Part shown: positions 23,160-29,793 of the stretch, piece by piece
Layout: each line of letters starts with the position of its first letter
How positions within the stretch are numbered: position 1 is the first letter of the stretch
IMG/VR virus record: IMGVR_UViG_3300037264_005172
Span: 1-29,857 of that record
DNA from: a virus
DNA length: 29,857 nucleotides
Reading direction: 5' to 3' (one strand)
Notes under the pieces: model-generated
Seen by the model: the letters and a program-made list of their open reading frames with translations, nothing else
What the model was told of the DNA's origin: nothing
The model's database searches: none
Position numbers and translations under genes: made by a program

Positions 23160-23572
23160 GCCTTACTCCGCCGCCGCAGCCACGAACGACAGTCGCGGCA
23201 CTTCGGGTCGGGGGCCGCATGGACGATGCACTCTCCACGCATCTCGAGTTGTATTCCCGCACGTGTGTGCATGCACGCGCCGAACACGGCATCGCAGGTT
23301 CCGCAGGAGCGGCCCTTCCTGGCGCACTCGGCGATGGCTTCCTTTTCCAAGTCCGACGGACGGAGCCGCGTCCAGCACGCCTTGCAGTAACCGCGCGACT
23401 TCTTGTTCGTCCACTTCGAGCAGACGATGCACCGCGTTCGCTTCCTGTGCGCAAATCCCTGGTAGTGCATCCGCAACTTGAGGTCGCGCTTCTCCTCCGC
23501 CGTGAGCGGGCGATCCTGCGGCGGGTTCGGCGCGGCGGCTGCGGAGGGGCGCTGCGCCATCGGGCCGATCAT
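23156..23572 (-). CDS. Zinc-finger-like Cys-rich protein, 138 residues
   Basis: Two apparent metal-binding clusters are visible: CIVCSKWTNKKSRGYCKACW (CxxC...CxxC, zinc-ribbon or HNH-like spacing) and a second set with CARKGRSCGTCDAVFGACMH and CRDCRSW. The N-terminus is Ala/Pro-rich and probably disordered. ATG overlaps the QueC-like stop (ATGA). No nuclease signature is complete, so it is best called a zinc-binding DNA/RNA-associated protein of unknown role. Confidence 0.72.
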   Translation of the reverse strand: MIGPMAQRPSAAAAPNPPQDRPLTAEEKRDLKLRMHYQGFAHRKRTRCIVCSKWTNKKSRGYCKACWTRLRPSDLEKEAIAECARKGRSCGTCDAVFGACMHTRAGIQLEMRGECIVHAAPDPKCRDCRSWLRRRSKA

Positions 23573-24219
23573 ACACGGCGAATCCTCCTGCGCTTCCCTG
23601 AAGAGGGCGAACCGTTCTCGCCCTCGCGGCGCTCCACGCAGGAATCACATTTCCCGCACGCCTTCGTCCCCTTTGGATCTTGACACGACCAGCAAAGGTC
23701 GAGCGGAAACTTCCATTCCCGCAAGTTCTTCACGACATCCTTTTTCTCCCACCACTCAAGCGGCGTCTGCAACTCACCGCTGATCCCGTTCAGGGCGGCG
23801 AGGTTTCGGAACGCCCCGTAGAGCCACTCGCGCCGATGCCAGATGGGATCCCACTTGATGTACCCGAGGACGAGATTGTCCGTCGTTCGCATGTACGGCA
23901 CCGCGAGCCCCACCCAAAAGGGATGAAGCACCGAAGGTTGTCCGCCGTTCGCGGCATCCTTCTGTTCCGTGGCGGACGGATCAAGGGGCAGAACCCCCCT
24001 GCCGACGACGCTGACCTCGGAGTGCCAGATGGGGTACCCCTGCTTCCGCATCCACGCGAGGATGCGCGCCCGCTGGCGGCGCTCGTTCGCGGAAGCACCG
24101 ATCTGTTTGTGGGTAAACGAGATGGCAGCGACGGGCACACGCTTCGACGCGGAAACCGCCGCGTGAAGAAGGGCAGCGGTCGAGTCGAGACCGCCCGACC
24201 AACAGACAAGGGCCGACAC
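23569..24219 (-). CDS. QueC-like 7-cyano-7-deazaguanine synthase / PP-loop ATPase
   Basis: A 216-residue PP-loop enzyme. The P-loop is SGGLDST (residues 8-14) at the very N-terminus. The C-terminal zinc site reads CWSCQDPKGTKACGKCDSCVER (Cys179, 188, 191, 194 plus Cys176), matching the QueC family. QueC makes preQ0 from 7-carboxy-7-deazaguanine; in phages preQ0-type bases can be put into DNA to resist host restriction. Other pathway genes (queD, queE, folE, dpdA) are not in this window. The GTG start just before SALVCWSGG is in a TAGTG overlap with the membrane-peptide gene. An upstream in-frame extension is unlikely. Other PP-loop family roles are possible. Confidence 0.85.
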   Translation of the reverse strand: MSALVCWSGGLDSTAALLHAAVSASKRVPVAAISFTHKQIGASANERRQRARILAWMRKQGYPIWHSEVSVVGRGVLPLDPSATEQKDAANGGQPSVLHPFWVGLAVPYMRTTDNLVLGYIKWDPIWHRREWLYGAFRNLAALNGISGELQTPLEWWEKKDVVKNLREWKFPLDLCWSCQDPKGTKACGKCDSCVERREGENGSPSSGKRRRIRRV

Positions 24220-24329
24220 TACTTGCAAACCCCGACGAAGATGCCGAACAACCAAAGGCACACCCAGAGCAATCGGTAGTGGATGCCGTCCAAGAGTTCG
24301 ATGATGCGCTCGGCATTCTGGTCGTTCAC
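24219..24329 (-). CDS. 36-residue single-pass membrane peptide
   Basis: A very short gene with start and stop both locked by overlaps: its GTG overlaps the HD-gene stop as GTGA, and its TAG overlaps the QueC-like start as TAGTG. The product has a charged N-terminal part (VNDQNAERIIELLDG) and one hydrophobic segment (YRLLWVCLWLFGIFVGV) near the C-terminus. Third-position use and perfect coupling favour a real gene. It could be a small membrane-anchored regulator; function unknown. Confidence 0.65.
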   Translation of the reverse strand: MNDQNAERIIELLDGIHYRLLWVCLWLFGIFVGVCK

Positions 24330-24862
24330 AGGAGGTCTTGGCACCGCAGCAGGAACCTCGCTTTCGCTTCTTTGGGCGCCCACGGAGTCACCTTGCGGCG
24401 GAGCGGCTCCTCGGTCAGGCCCCAGTCGAGAGACGGGACATCCTTCAGCAGGTCGCGCCGCTCCGAGGCAAGCAGCGCCTCGTGGACGCGCACCAGCCGC
24501 CGAGGCTCGCGGATCAGCGGCGTGCCCAGCGCCTTCGAGATGGCCCGCAGCCACCGCGCCTCGAGCGGCTTGAACCACGGAATCTGAAGTTTGAACGGGC
24601 GCACGACATCGCCGACATACGCCTCCGCCGCGTCGTGGAGGAGAGCGTTGAGCATGTCCTCGCGGTGGCACTCGTAGCTCAGGAGAACGCTGTGTTGCGC
24701 CACAGAGTAGTGCCGACACACATGGCCACCGAAGCGACACACATGCGAGAGCGCGTGCGCGATGTCTTCAAGTTCCACGACGCGGCGGTCGGGCCGCGTC
24801 GGGTACACACGCCTCCCCGTAAAGGTCTGCATCCAAAGGTTGCTCGCCACAAGGTGCTTCAT
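24326..24862 (-). CDS. HD-domain phosphohydrolase, YfbR-like
   Basis: A 178-residue HD-superfamily enzyme. SVAQHSVLLS (about 53-62) and ALLHDAAEAYVGDVVRP (73-89) give the metal ligands His, His76-Asp77 and Asp85 of YfbR-type 5'-nucleotidases and related phage dNMP hydrolases. It probably removes phosphate from deoxynucleotides, adjusting pools for phage DNA synthesis. The ATG overlaps the ATPase stop (ATGA). The neighbouring QueC-like enzyme suggests a nucleotide-modifying block. Confidence 0.87.
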   Translation of the reverse strand: MKHLVASNLWMQTFTGRRVYPTRPDRRVVELEDIAHALSHVCRFGGHVCRHYSVAQHSVLLSYECHREDMLNALLHDAAEAYVGDVVRPFKLQIPWFKPLEARWLRAISKALGTPLIREPRRLVRVHEALLASERRDLLKDVPSLDWGLTEEPLRRKVTPWAPKEAKARFLLRCQDLL

Positions 24863-26697
24863 CGGGCACCAACGCCCGTCATAAACAGGTCGTCGCTCGC
24901 CCGCACGGTGTCCCCATCTTTCGTGATGATGTCGTTGCGGCGCAGGAAGCCCACATGGGCGCGGAACGCACCTCCCTCCTGGTAGTTCGTCGCCCGCTTC
25001 ACCTCATCGAGGTGGACACCCTTGGGGTACGCGGCGACGATGACATCGAAGACATCCCGTGCGCGGTCGTCCAGCGCCTCGCGCCAAGCGTCGAGGGGGG
25101 CCGCAGAACGGTCGGGAACCCCGCCGACGGCGGCGACCCCCGCATCGGTGATCCGCAGGTCGCGGGCACCGCCCTCGATCATCCCCATCTTTCGGAGCTT
25201 GCCGTAGTTCCCGCGGAACGCCCCCCCGTCCGATGTGTACTTGGAGAGCGCGGCCACCTGCCCCTCAGTGAGGCGCGCGGGGTGTCGGTCGGCCATGGCG
25301 CGAAGGATGCGCAGCATCCCGTCGTTGACGCCCTCGGGCGGATGAACCTGATCGACGGACAGACCATTCGGCCCGACGCGGACGACCGATGACCGCTCGA
25401 CCACCCCAAGCGACAGGGCCGCTACGGGTGCGGTCGGGCGCCACCGCAGCTTGGGCTGCGTCGCAGGAGTTTGCACGGCCGTGCGAAACCCCCTCTTGGC
25501 ATCGTTGATGGCATTCGTCAGCGACCCGAGTTCGAGGACGACCACCTGCTGCGACTGCGCGAGAGCGTCCCGCTGCTTGTCGAGGTACTTGACGGAATCC
25601 TCCAACCGCTTGATGTGCGCCTCGAAGCTGGCAATCTGCGCGTCGGTGAGGATGGGTACCTCGACGATCTTCTCGACGGTCTTCTCCACTGCGGCGACGG
25701 GGGCCTTGTTCCGAAGCTCCCGCTCAAGTTCCGCGACGCGCTGGCGCAGGAGGCGAGGGTCTTCCTGCTTCGCCCGCTCGATGGTCGCGGCCATCCGCAT
25801 CTGATACTTTTCGAGGTCGGGCTTCGCAGCCCCCGCTCGAAGGGGACGCTCGCCCGCCTCCGTCGGCGTGGCGGACGAGTCGAATGTCTCCCGCATACGG
25901 ATACGCGCAGACCCCTCAAACCCAAGCCAGCCTGGAGACACCACCAGCGCGGCGCCCTTCGGGAGCGCGCGCAGCTTCTCGACCATCTCCTTCCACTGTG
26001 CCTTCTCGACATGTTCCCCGAACCAGTCGAGGATCGCGTCCACGGAGCGCGGGCCGACCGTGCGGAAAGCCACCATGCACTCAGCCAACTCAGAAACAGA
26101 CTTGTTCATACGGGCGCTACGCTGCGTAATGAGGCAGACGCCGATCCCGACATTCCGCCCCTCCTCAACCATCCGCTCCACAGCGCCCACGCACCGAGCC
26201 ACATCGGGATTGCCGTGCGGAATCATCTGCGGCGCGAACCGACCCGCCTCATCGATAACCTGCATCAGCGGACGCTTCCGCTCGCCCTGACGCTCGTAGA
26301 GGCGCGAGCAATAGTCGCCCACAAAACGGGTTCGCTCCCCCAGCGACCACATAGAACCGTTCGGCCTGCGGGAAATGTCCACGACGACATCTACATCTTC
26401 GTCCGCCACGAGGTCGGCCACAACCGCGCCGCCCGTGGGTTCGATGGGGATGTCTCCGTGCTTCCCCCCGAGGATCAGCACCTTCAATCCATCGCGCTTG
26501 CCGCTCTTGTCGTAGCGAAGGCCGTACCAGTTTCCGATCGGATCAAGCACGGCGAACCGCCTACCGCACTTGACGAGTTCCTCCACGAGAACACCACCGA
26601 AGTTGGTCTTACCCATACCCTTCCCGCCGTAGACAACGATGGTCTGCGTCACCGCGTCCAACGGCAACACGAGGTCGGGAGAGATGTGGAGCTTCAC
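24859..26697 (-). CDS. HerA/FtsK-like DNA translocase ATPase with duplicated winged-helix-like domains
   Basis: A 612-residue P-loop ATPase. Walker A is YGGKGMGKTNF (residues 23-33), Walker B LMQVIDEAGRF (144-154, Asp149-Glu150), with a conserved LITQRSARMNKSV sensor segment further on, the layout of HerA/DUF87 helicases. Residues 310-400 are charged and coiled-coil-like. The C-terminus has two related domains, with GGAFRGNYGKLRKMGMI and GGAFRAHVGFLRRNDII as matching motifs, read as winged-helix DNA-binding repeats. HerA proteins usually form hexamers and pair with NurA nucleases; no NurA is visible. Start GTG in a GTGA overlap; the long upstream in-frame extension belongs to another gene's frame. 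Confidence 0.85.
   Translation of the reverse strand: MKLHISPDLVLPLDAVTQTIVVYGGKGMGKTNFGGVLVEELVKCGRRFAVLDPIGNWYGLRYDKSGKRDGLKVLILGGKHGDIPIEPTGGAVVADLVADEDVDVVVDISRRPNGSMWSLGERTRFVGDYCSRLYERQGERKRPLMQVIDEAGRFAPQMIPHGNPDVARCVGAVERMVEEGRNVGIGVCLITQRSARMNKSVSELAECMVAFRTVGPRSVDAILDWFGEHVEKAQWKEMVEKLRALPKGAALVVSPGWLGFEGSARIRMRETFDSSATPTEAGERPLRAGAAKPDLEKYQMRMAATIERAKQEDPRLLRQRVAELERELRNKAPVAAVEKTVEKIVEVPILTDAQIASFEAHIKRLEDSVKYLDKQRDALAQSQQVVVLELGSLTNAINDAKRGFRTAVQTPATQPKLRWRPTAPVAALSLGVVERSSVVRVGPNGLSVDQVHPPEGVNDGMLRILRAMADRHPARLTEGQVAALSKYTSDGGAFRGNYGKLRKMGMIEGGARDLRITDAGVAAVGGVPDRSAAPLDAWREALDDRARDVFDVIVAAYPKGVHLDEVKRATNYQEGGAFRAHVGFLRRNDIITKDGDTVRASDDLFMTGVGAR
25473..25484. repeat. Palindromic 12-mer GCACGGCCGTGC, copy 3 of 3
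   Basis: Inside the ATPase gene, encoding part of FRTAVQ. The flanks match copy 1 (TGCACGGCCGTGCG on the plus strand). No promoter or gene boundary is near, so if it is functional it is more likely a protein-binding or DNA-organisation site than a simple operator. Confidence 0.6.
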
Positions 26698-27002
26698 GAC
26701 GCGGCAACCACCTTCGTCAGCGCCGCCTCTCCCTCGCCATCCACGGCCTGATAAGTTGCACGAAAAATCGCGTCCTTGACGGGATAACACTCCGCCGCGA
26801 TCCCTTTCACGATCCAGTCCCCGAGGGACGCGATGTGTCCGCCCTCGAGGGTTGCGATGTGGAACGCCCTCGGGTTGGGCAACGGCGGCTCACCAGGGGC
26901 GCGCTGTGCGCGCTGCCCGATGAACGCCTCGATCTCCGCGAGGTTGGTGCCGTCGTACCGCACGGCGTCGATGGTGACAGGTAGCTTACGGAACTTGGCC
27001 AT
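26694..27002 (-). CDS. Small conserved-type phage protein
   Basis: A 102-residue protein with the layout MAKFRKLPVTIDAVRYDG ... FHIATLEGGHIASLGDWIVKGIAAECYPVKDAIFRATYQ. This pattern (KKPVxVEAVxxxG at the start, then a TLEG segment, GDWIIKGxxGExYPCKPxIFxxTY) is a common small phage protein of unknown function found in many tailed phages, usually among early or middle genes. The ATG has no strong Shine-Dalgarno. The TGA overlaps the ATPase GTG. Function unknown despite wide occurrence. Confidence 0.82.
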   Translation of the reverse strand: MAKFRKLPVTIDAVRYDGTNLAEIEAFIGQRAQRAPGEPPLPNPRAFHIATLEGGHIASLGDWIVKGIAAECYPVKDAIFRATYQAVDGEGEAALTKVVAAS

Positions 27003-27010
27003 TCGTCCCC

Positions 27011-27406
27011 CTAGTTGATGCGGTTTCCCGAGATCGTCGGCGGCACCACTCCTGGCGGAAGCGGCGCACCCTCGGGACGGTGCCCGAGGGCGAGCAATTC
27101 GATGAGCAGGAGATCGACGGCATCGTACTTCATCCCCTCGACGCACTTCTGCCCCGCGCGCGTCAGGGAACACTCGGAGGCGTGCGCCTCAGATGCCAAG
27201 TGCAAAGACAGCCGCGCCGCGAAGAGGACAGCCCCGCGCGATGCCGATGTCCGCAGGCTCGTGTGTCCGCCCTTGGACACGGCAAAGACGATGAGACCCT
27301 CTTCTGCGGGTACATCTTCCTTCGACCCGTCTTGGTCGACGATGACGACCTTCTTCACCTTCGGGCCATCAGCGTCGCCCACGGAAGGATTCTTCTCTGT
27401 GGCCAC
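27011..27406 (-). CDS. Hypothetical 131-residue protein
   Basis: Unrecognised. The N-terminus is polar and charged (MATEKNPSVGDADGPKVKK), then a likely beta segment (VVIVDQDGSKEDV), a hydrophobic GLIVFAVSKG stretch, and a helical AVLFAARLSLHLASEAHA. Two Cys residues (ECSLTRAGQKC) and the following VDLLLIELLALGHRP complete it. Start is GTG one base after the TAG of the L,D-transpeptidase-like gene. It may be a regulator or small virion protein; no motif supports either. Confidence 0.65.
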   Translation of the reverse strand: MATEKNPSVGDADGPKVKKVVIVDQDGSKEDVPAEEGLIVFAVSKGGHTSLRTSASRGAVLFAARLSLHLASEAHASECSLTRAGQKCVEGMKYDAVDLLLIELLALGHRPEGAPLPPGVVPPTISGNRIN

Positions 27407-27407
27407 G

Positions 27408-27848
27408 CTAATCCCCGATCACAACGGTCGTCCCGACGGGGACACGGTCGTACAGCCATTCGATGTCCTCGTTGAAGAGGCGCACACACCCGTCCGACAC
27501 GCGAGTCCCAATCAAGAGGGGTTCGTTGGTGCCGTGGATGGAGATGCGGCGCCCAGCCCCGATGCGCGTGTCGAGGACGAGGATGCGCGTCCCATACTTC
27601 GAGTCGGCCTTCCGCCGCGTGAGATCCTCGCGCTCGACGACGCGGAAGGTGCCTCGCGGCGTGAGACTCCACGAAGCACGGCCCCGCCGACCGACCCCAC
27701 ACCACGCCGACCGCTGGCGGGGCCACGGCGTATTGCCGCCGTCGACCCAGTAGAGACGGAAGCCGCGCAAGGACACGGCCACCGCAGGGGCGCTGGCCAC
27801 GACCGCTGTCTGCACGGCAGCGGGAGGCGTCGGGGGCGCAATAAACAT
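27408..27848 (-). CDS. L,D-transpeptidase (YkuD-fold) family protein
   Basis: A 146-residue protein whose C-terminal half is a compact YkuD domain: a [16 protein letters not shown] segment (His105-Gly-Thr), then [12 protein letters not shown] with the SxGC(V)R motif and the catalytic Cys at 121, and VGTTVVIGD. In bacteria these enzymes form or remodel 3-3 peptidoglycan cross-links. A phage copy could modify the host wall during infection, or act as a virion-linked murein enzyme. There is no clear signal peptide, but Pro/Ala/Val-rich residues 1-27 precede the domain. The ATG overlaps the stop of a 14-codon leader; a TTG three bases upstream is an alternative. Confidence 0.85.
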   Translation of the reverse strand: MFIAPPTPPAAVQTAVVASAPAVAVSLRGFRLYWVDGGNTPWPRQRSAWCGVGRRGRASWSLTPRGTFRVVEREDLTRRKADSKYGTRILVLDTRIGAGRRISIHGTNEPLLIGTRVSDGCVRLFNEDIEWLYDRVPVGTTVVIGD

Positions 27849-27892
27849 CAAATAACCACACCCTCAGACAGCCGCGTTTCGAGTTTCGTCAT
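27848..27892 (-). CDS. 14-codon leader ORF coupled to the L,D-transpeptidase gene
   Basis: A mini-[17 protein letters not shown] then TGA, with a strong Shine-Dalgarno (GGAGG) six bases before its ATG and a stop that overlaps the transpeptidase start as TGATG. The predicted promoter is immediately upstream. It is too short to be a folded protein; the likely role is to couple translation of the downstream gene. That is inference; no attenuator structure is visible. Confidence 0.5.
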   Translation of the reverse strand: MTKLETRLSEGVVI

Positions 27893-27908
27893 CTGTACCT
27901 CCGAGCGC

Positions 27909-27937
27909 ACCGTATCACGCGCACTTACACCTTGCAA
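27909..27937 (-). promoter_or_regulatory. Predicted sigma70-like promoter before the leader ORF
   Basis: On the minus strand: -35 TTGCAA, 17-base spacer, extended -10 TGA-TACGGT. Matches are moderate (4/6 and 3/6) but the spacing is ideal and a TGn extension is present. The expected start would leave a very short leader of about ten bases with the GGAGG immediately at the 5' end. The -35 lies in one of two direct repeats. Confidence 0.5.
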
Positions 27938-27964
27938 GTATGTCGTAGGATTCACCGTGCAAGT
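27925..27964 (-). repeat. Two 15-bp imperfect direct repeats at the promoter
   Basis: On the minus strand ACTTGCACGGTGAAT (27950-27964) and ACTTGCAAGGTGTAA (27925-27939) start 25 bases apart, with 12 of 15 positions identical. The second covers the predicted -35. Direct repeats spaced about two and a half helical turns near a promoter are typical of operator or iteron sites, but no cognate protein is known here. Confidence 0.5.
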
Positions 27965-27972
27965 GCGCGCGC

Positions 27973-28380
27973 CTACGACCGCTGCACACGCACACACACG
28001 CTCGGGGAGCGACGACCCCAAGTCGCGGACTCGACCTGCGCCGTGAATCTTCCGCGACTAAACCCCGGGGCCTCAAAGGTCGGAAGGTCGCGCCCGAACA
28101 CCACGCGAGGACGCGACCCCGCAAACGGCGGCGGTGCCAAGTCTGGGATTCGGATACGCACAAACACGCTTGGGCGCCCCTTCGGCCAGCGGTACTGGCG
28201 CCGACGATGACGCACATACCCCCCGCCAAGATTGATCGGGTCTATCCACGCAAGGGCGTTGGTAACCGCGTCTCGCAGCTTCCAATCGACTTGGTTCTTC
28301 CACTCGCGCACGAACTCGTCCTTGACGCGCCCGATGTCGGCCCCTGGCACGGACTTCCGCCGCACGACCACCGCAGGCAC
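27973..28380 (-). CDS. Hypothetical basic protein, 135 residues
   Basis: Unrecognised. The start is GTG, two bases after the preceding stop. The first half (VKDEFVREWKNQVDWKLRDAVTNAL) is a predicted helix; the middle is basic and aromatic (YVRHRRRQYRWPKGRPSVFV) and followed by beta-like text (RIRIPDLAPPPF). The last 25 residues are Ser/Arg-rich and might be less conserved. Layout resembles the 146-residue upstream gene (helical, then Arg/Trp-rich, then a beta segment), so the two may be distant duplicates; this is weak. Confidence 0.55.
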   Translation of the reverse strand: MPAVVVRRKSVPGADIGRVKDEFVREWKNQVDWKLRDAVTNALAWIDPINLGGGYVRHRRRQYRWPKGRPSVFVRIRIPDLAPPPFAGSRPRVVFGRDLPTFEAPGFSRGRFTAQVESATWGRRSPSVCVRVQRS

Positions 28381-28382
28381 AG

Positions 28383-28823
28383 CTAGCTACCCGTAGTCGT
28401 CGCTGCGGCGAGCCTGCAGAGAAATCGAATGCACGCACGGTCGGGCCCGCGGCGCTCGCTCCACGAAGCACGGATAGGAGACACCTCATACATATTGAAA
28501 AACCGCCGCCACCCGCCGGCCAAGGTGACGGTCGTGCGCGAACGGGACAGCATCGGCTTCTCGATGGATGCCCACACCAACACGGCTCCATCCCGCAGAC
28601 GGTATCCGTGGCGCCAGCAGCGACGCTGCGCCACCTCTGCCGCATCCTTTGAGACGCGATCCACCTCGGCGTCAAGGCGCGCGCGCCACTCGGAAGTCAC
28701 AGACTCTTGGGCGGCGCGCCACTTTCCCGCGTCCGCGACGGCAACCCTACGCACTTCCATAAACGGCACGCGCACCTCCGTGCGGCCAACCAGCACCCCA
28801 CACCGAGGGCGGAGGGTTCCCAT
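28383..28823 (-). CDS. Hypothetical 146-residue protein, first gene after a promoter
   Basis: Unrecognised, and the first gene downstream of the strongest predicted promoter in the window. The helix-rich part ADAGKWRAAQESVTSEWRARL... is followed by a basic segment (QRRCWRHGYRLRDGAVLVWA) and a beta-like TVTLAGGWRRFFNMYEV. GGGGGAG lies just before the ATG, closer than ideal, so an internal start at MEVRRVAV is possible. Early-gene position suggests a host-takeover or anti-defence protein, which is inference. Confidence 0.6.
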   Translation of the reverse strand: MGTLRPRCGVLVGRTEVRVPFMEVRRVAVADAGKWRAAQESVTSEWRARLDAEVDRVSKDAAEVAQRRCWRHGYRLRDGAVLVWASIEKPMLSRSRTTVTLAGGWRRFFNMYEVSPIRASWSERRGPDRACIRFLCRLAAATTTGS

Positions 28824-28895
28824 GGCTCCCCCGCCCCCGTTGGACGCACCCCCGTGGGGGCGCGACGGCGCCGTGTGGGAAAGCGTCGCAAAGAC

Positions 28896-28924
28896 ACACT
28901 AGCACGGTTGAGTAACCAAGTCAA
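28896..28924 (-). promoter_or_regulatory. Predicted sigma70-like promoter with extended -10
   Basis: On the minus strand: -35 TTGACT (5/6 to consensus), 17-base spacer, extended -10 TGC-TAGTGT (3/6 in the hexamer). It lies in the 110-base gap between the micro-gene ending at 28934 and the ATG at 28823, the largest gene-free gap near the right end, and points into the leftward gene series. Expected transcription start about 28889, giving a leader of about 66 bases that is GC-rich and contains a CCCCC/GGGGG inverted repeat. Confidence 0.65.
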
Positions 28925-28933
28925 CCTGCACGA

Positions 28934-29146
28934 TCAGGGCAGGCGCTTCTCTCCTGCGCGCCTCTCCGCCCGTATCTCCCACCGCTTCGCTTCGGCGGCG
29001 TCGTTGAAGGCGCGGATGTGCGCCACCTCGGTCGCCCACTTCGGATCCGCGACGGGCGGCAGCGCGTGATGCCTGTAAGCCTTGCGAGCATCCTCGATGT
29101 CTAGCAAGCGCGGGCCACACTCACGCTCCACCTCCCGTGCTGGCAT
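28934..29146 (-). CDS. Micro-gene 1, 70 residues, MPAREVERE N-terminus
   Basis: Unrecognised small protein. The ATG is in a TGATG overlap with the previous stop. It starts MPAREVERECGPRLLDIEDA, then a helical, charged tail with ATEVAHIRAFNDAAEAKRW. No zinc motif (one Cys). The nine N-terminal codons match those of two other micro-genes at this end. Likely an early or accessory gene; function unknown. Confidence 0.65.
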   Translation of the reverse strand: MPAREVERECGPRLLDIEDARKAYRHHALPPVADPKWATEVAHIRAFNDAAEAKRWEIRAERRAGEKRLP

Positions 29147-29373
29147 CACGGCATCTTCGCCCAGAATGTCCTCCCGTCCAAGCCATCCACCAACAAAGTG
29201 CCGCACTTCGGACACGGTCGATCCCGCGCCCACCGCTTCGGAAAGATCAGCGTGCATCCAGCGCACCAGGTCGCCGCCGCCATCGCCGCGACGCTCTCGG
29301 CGGGGCTGCGCCGCACGAATGGCTCTCGCAGAATGACACGGAGGGCCTCGCGCTCCACAACTGCAACACCCAC
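29146..29373 (-). CDS. Micro-gene 2, 75-residue zinc-ribbon-like protein
   Basis: Starts at a GTG preceded by GGAGG; the reading MGVAVVEREALRV is a diverged form of the shared MPAREVERE start. The second half has CAGC (37-40) and CPKC (54-57), a compact two-CxxC zinc ribbon of about 20 residues, flanked by basic residues (FPKRWARDRP). Such miniature ribbons bind DNA, RNA or protein. Its stop overlaps the next ATG (TGATG). Confidence 0.6.
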   Translation of the reverse strand: MGVAVVEREALRVILREPFVRRSPAESVAAMAAATWCAGCTLIFPKRWARDRPCPKCGTLLVDGLDGRTFWAKMP

Positions 29374-29374
29374 A

Positions 29375-29587
29375 CTACGCCTCCAGCGTCCTGAGGCGGC
29401 GGCGGGCGCGGGCGTCGTCCCGCCTCTCCTGCAACCGCTGGAGGATTTTCTTGTGCGCCCGCACGGCAGGCAGCACGGACATGTCGATCCACAGGTCAAA
29501 CCAGTCGTCCTCGTGCGCCCTCTCGCGGCAGAACCAGAACAGGTCGCCCGACACCGTGCGCTCCCGCTCGACCACGCGCGCGGGCAT
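29375..29587 (-). CDS. Micro-gene 3, 70 residues, MPARVVERE N-terminus
   Basis: MPARVVERERTVSGDLFWFCRERAHEDDWFDLWIDM followed by a basic helical tail (QRLQERRDDARARRRLRTLEA). Aromatic-rich middle, one Cys, no recognised motif. The ATG overlaps the previous stop (TGATG); a GTG one codon earlier is also possible. Function unknown. Confidence 0.62.
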   Translation of the reverse strand: MPARVVERERTVSGDLFWFCRERAHEDDWFDLWIDMSVLPAVRAHKKILQRLQERRDDARARRRLRTLEA

Positions 29588-29793
29588 CACACACGCCCAT
29601 CGGAGGCGCGGCGATCCGCGCGGGCGAGGATGTCCAGTATCGAATCCTCACAACACACACACCTGCCCGAACGGTGGTTATCCCTGTCCACCCTCCCGCA
29701 CGCACGGCACCACTCCATATGCCTCACCACGATGATGGTGATGCCATCCGCCGCGCGCATTTCCACCTCCCGATCCACCTCACGCGCAGGCAT
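29587..29793 (-). CDS. Micro-gene 4, 68-residue Cys-rich protein
   Basis: MPAREVDREVEMRAADGITIIVV then CRAC (29-32) and CVCC (45-48), a CxxC pair set with about 12 residues between, again a minimal zinc site. GGGGAGGC precedes the ATG. A second, internal ATG (MRAADG) has an even better Shine-Dalgarno formed by the shared signature's own codons, so the true start is open. The ATG overlaps the stop of the truncated gene at the window edge. Confidence 0.6.
   Translation of the reverse strand: MPAREVDREVEMRAADGITIIVVRHMEWCRACGRVDRDNHRSGRCVCCEDSILDILARADRRASDGRV

Noticed and set aside
28850-28865. CCCCC/GGGGG inverted repeat in the leader of the gene at 28383.
   Set aside because: The loop would be only a few bases in a GC-rich stretch. 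I see no matching conserved aptamer or antiterminator, so it is not called a riboswitch.
28925-28943. Inverted repeat (CCTGC...GCAGG) at the end of micro-gene 1, considered as a terminator.
   Set aside because: The stem is only 5 bp with no T-run after it; it overlaps the -35 side of the predicted promoter.
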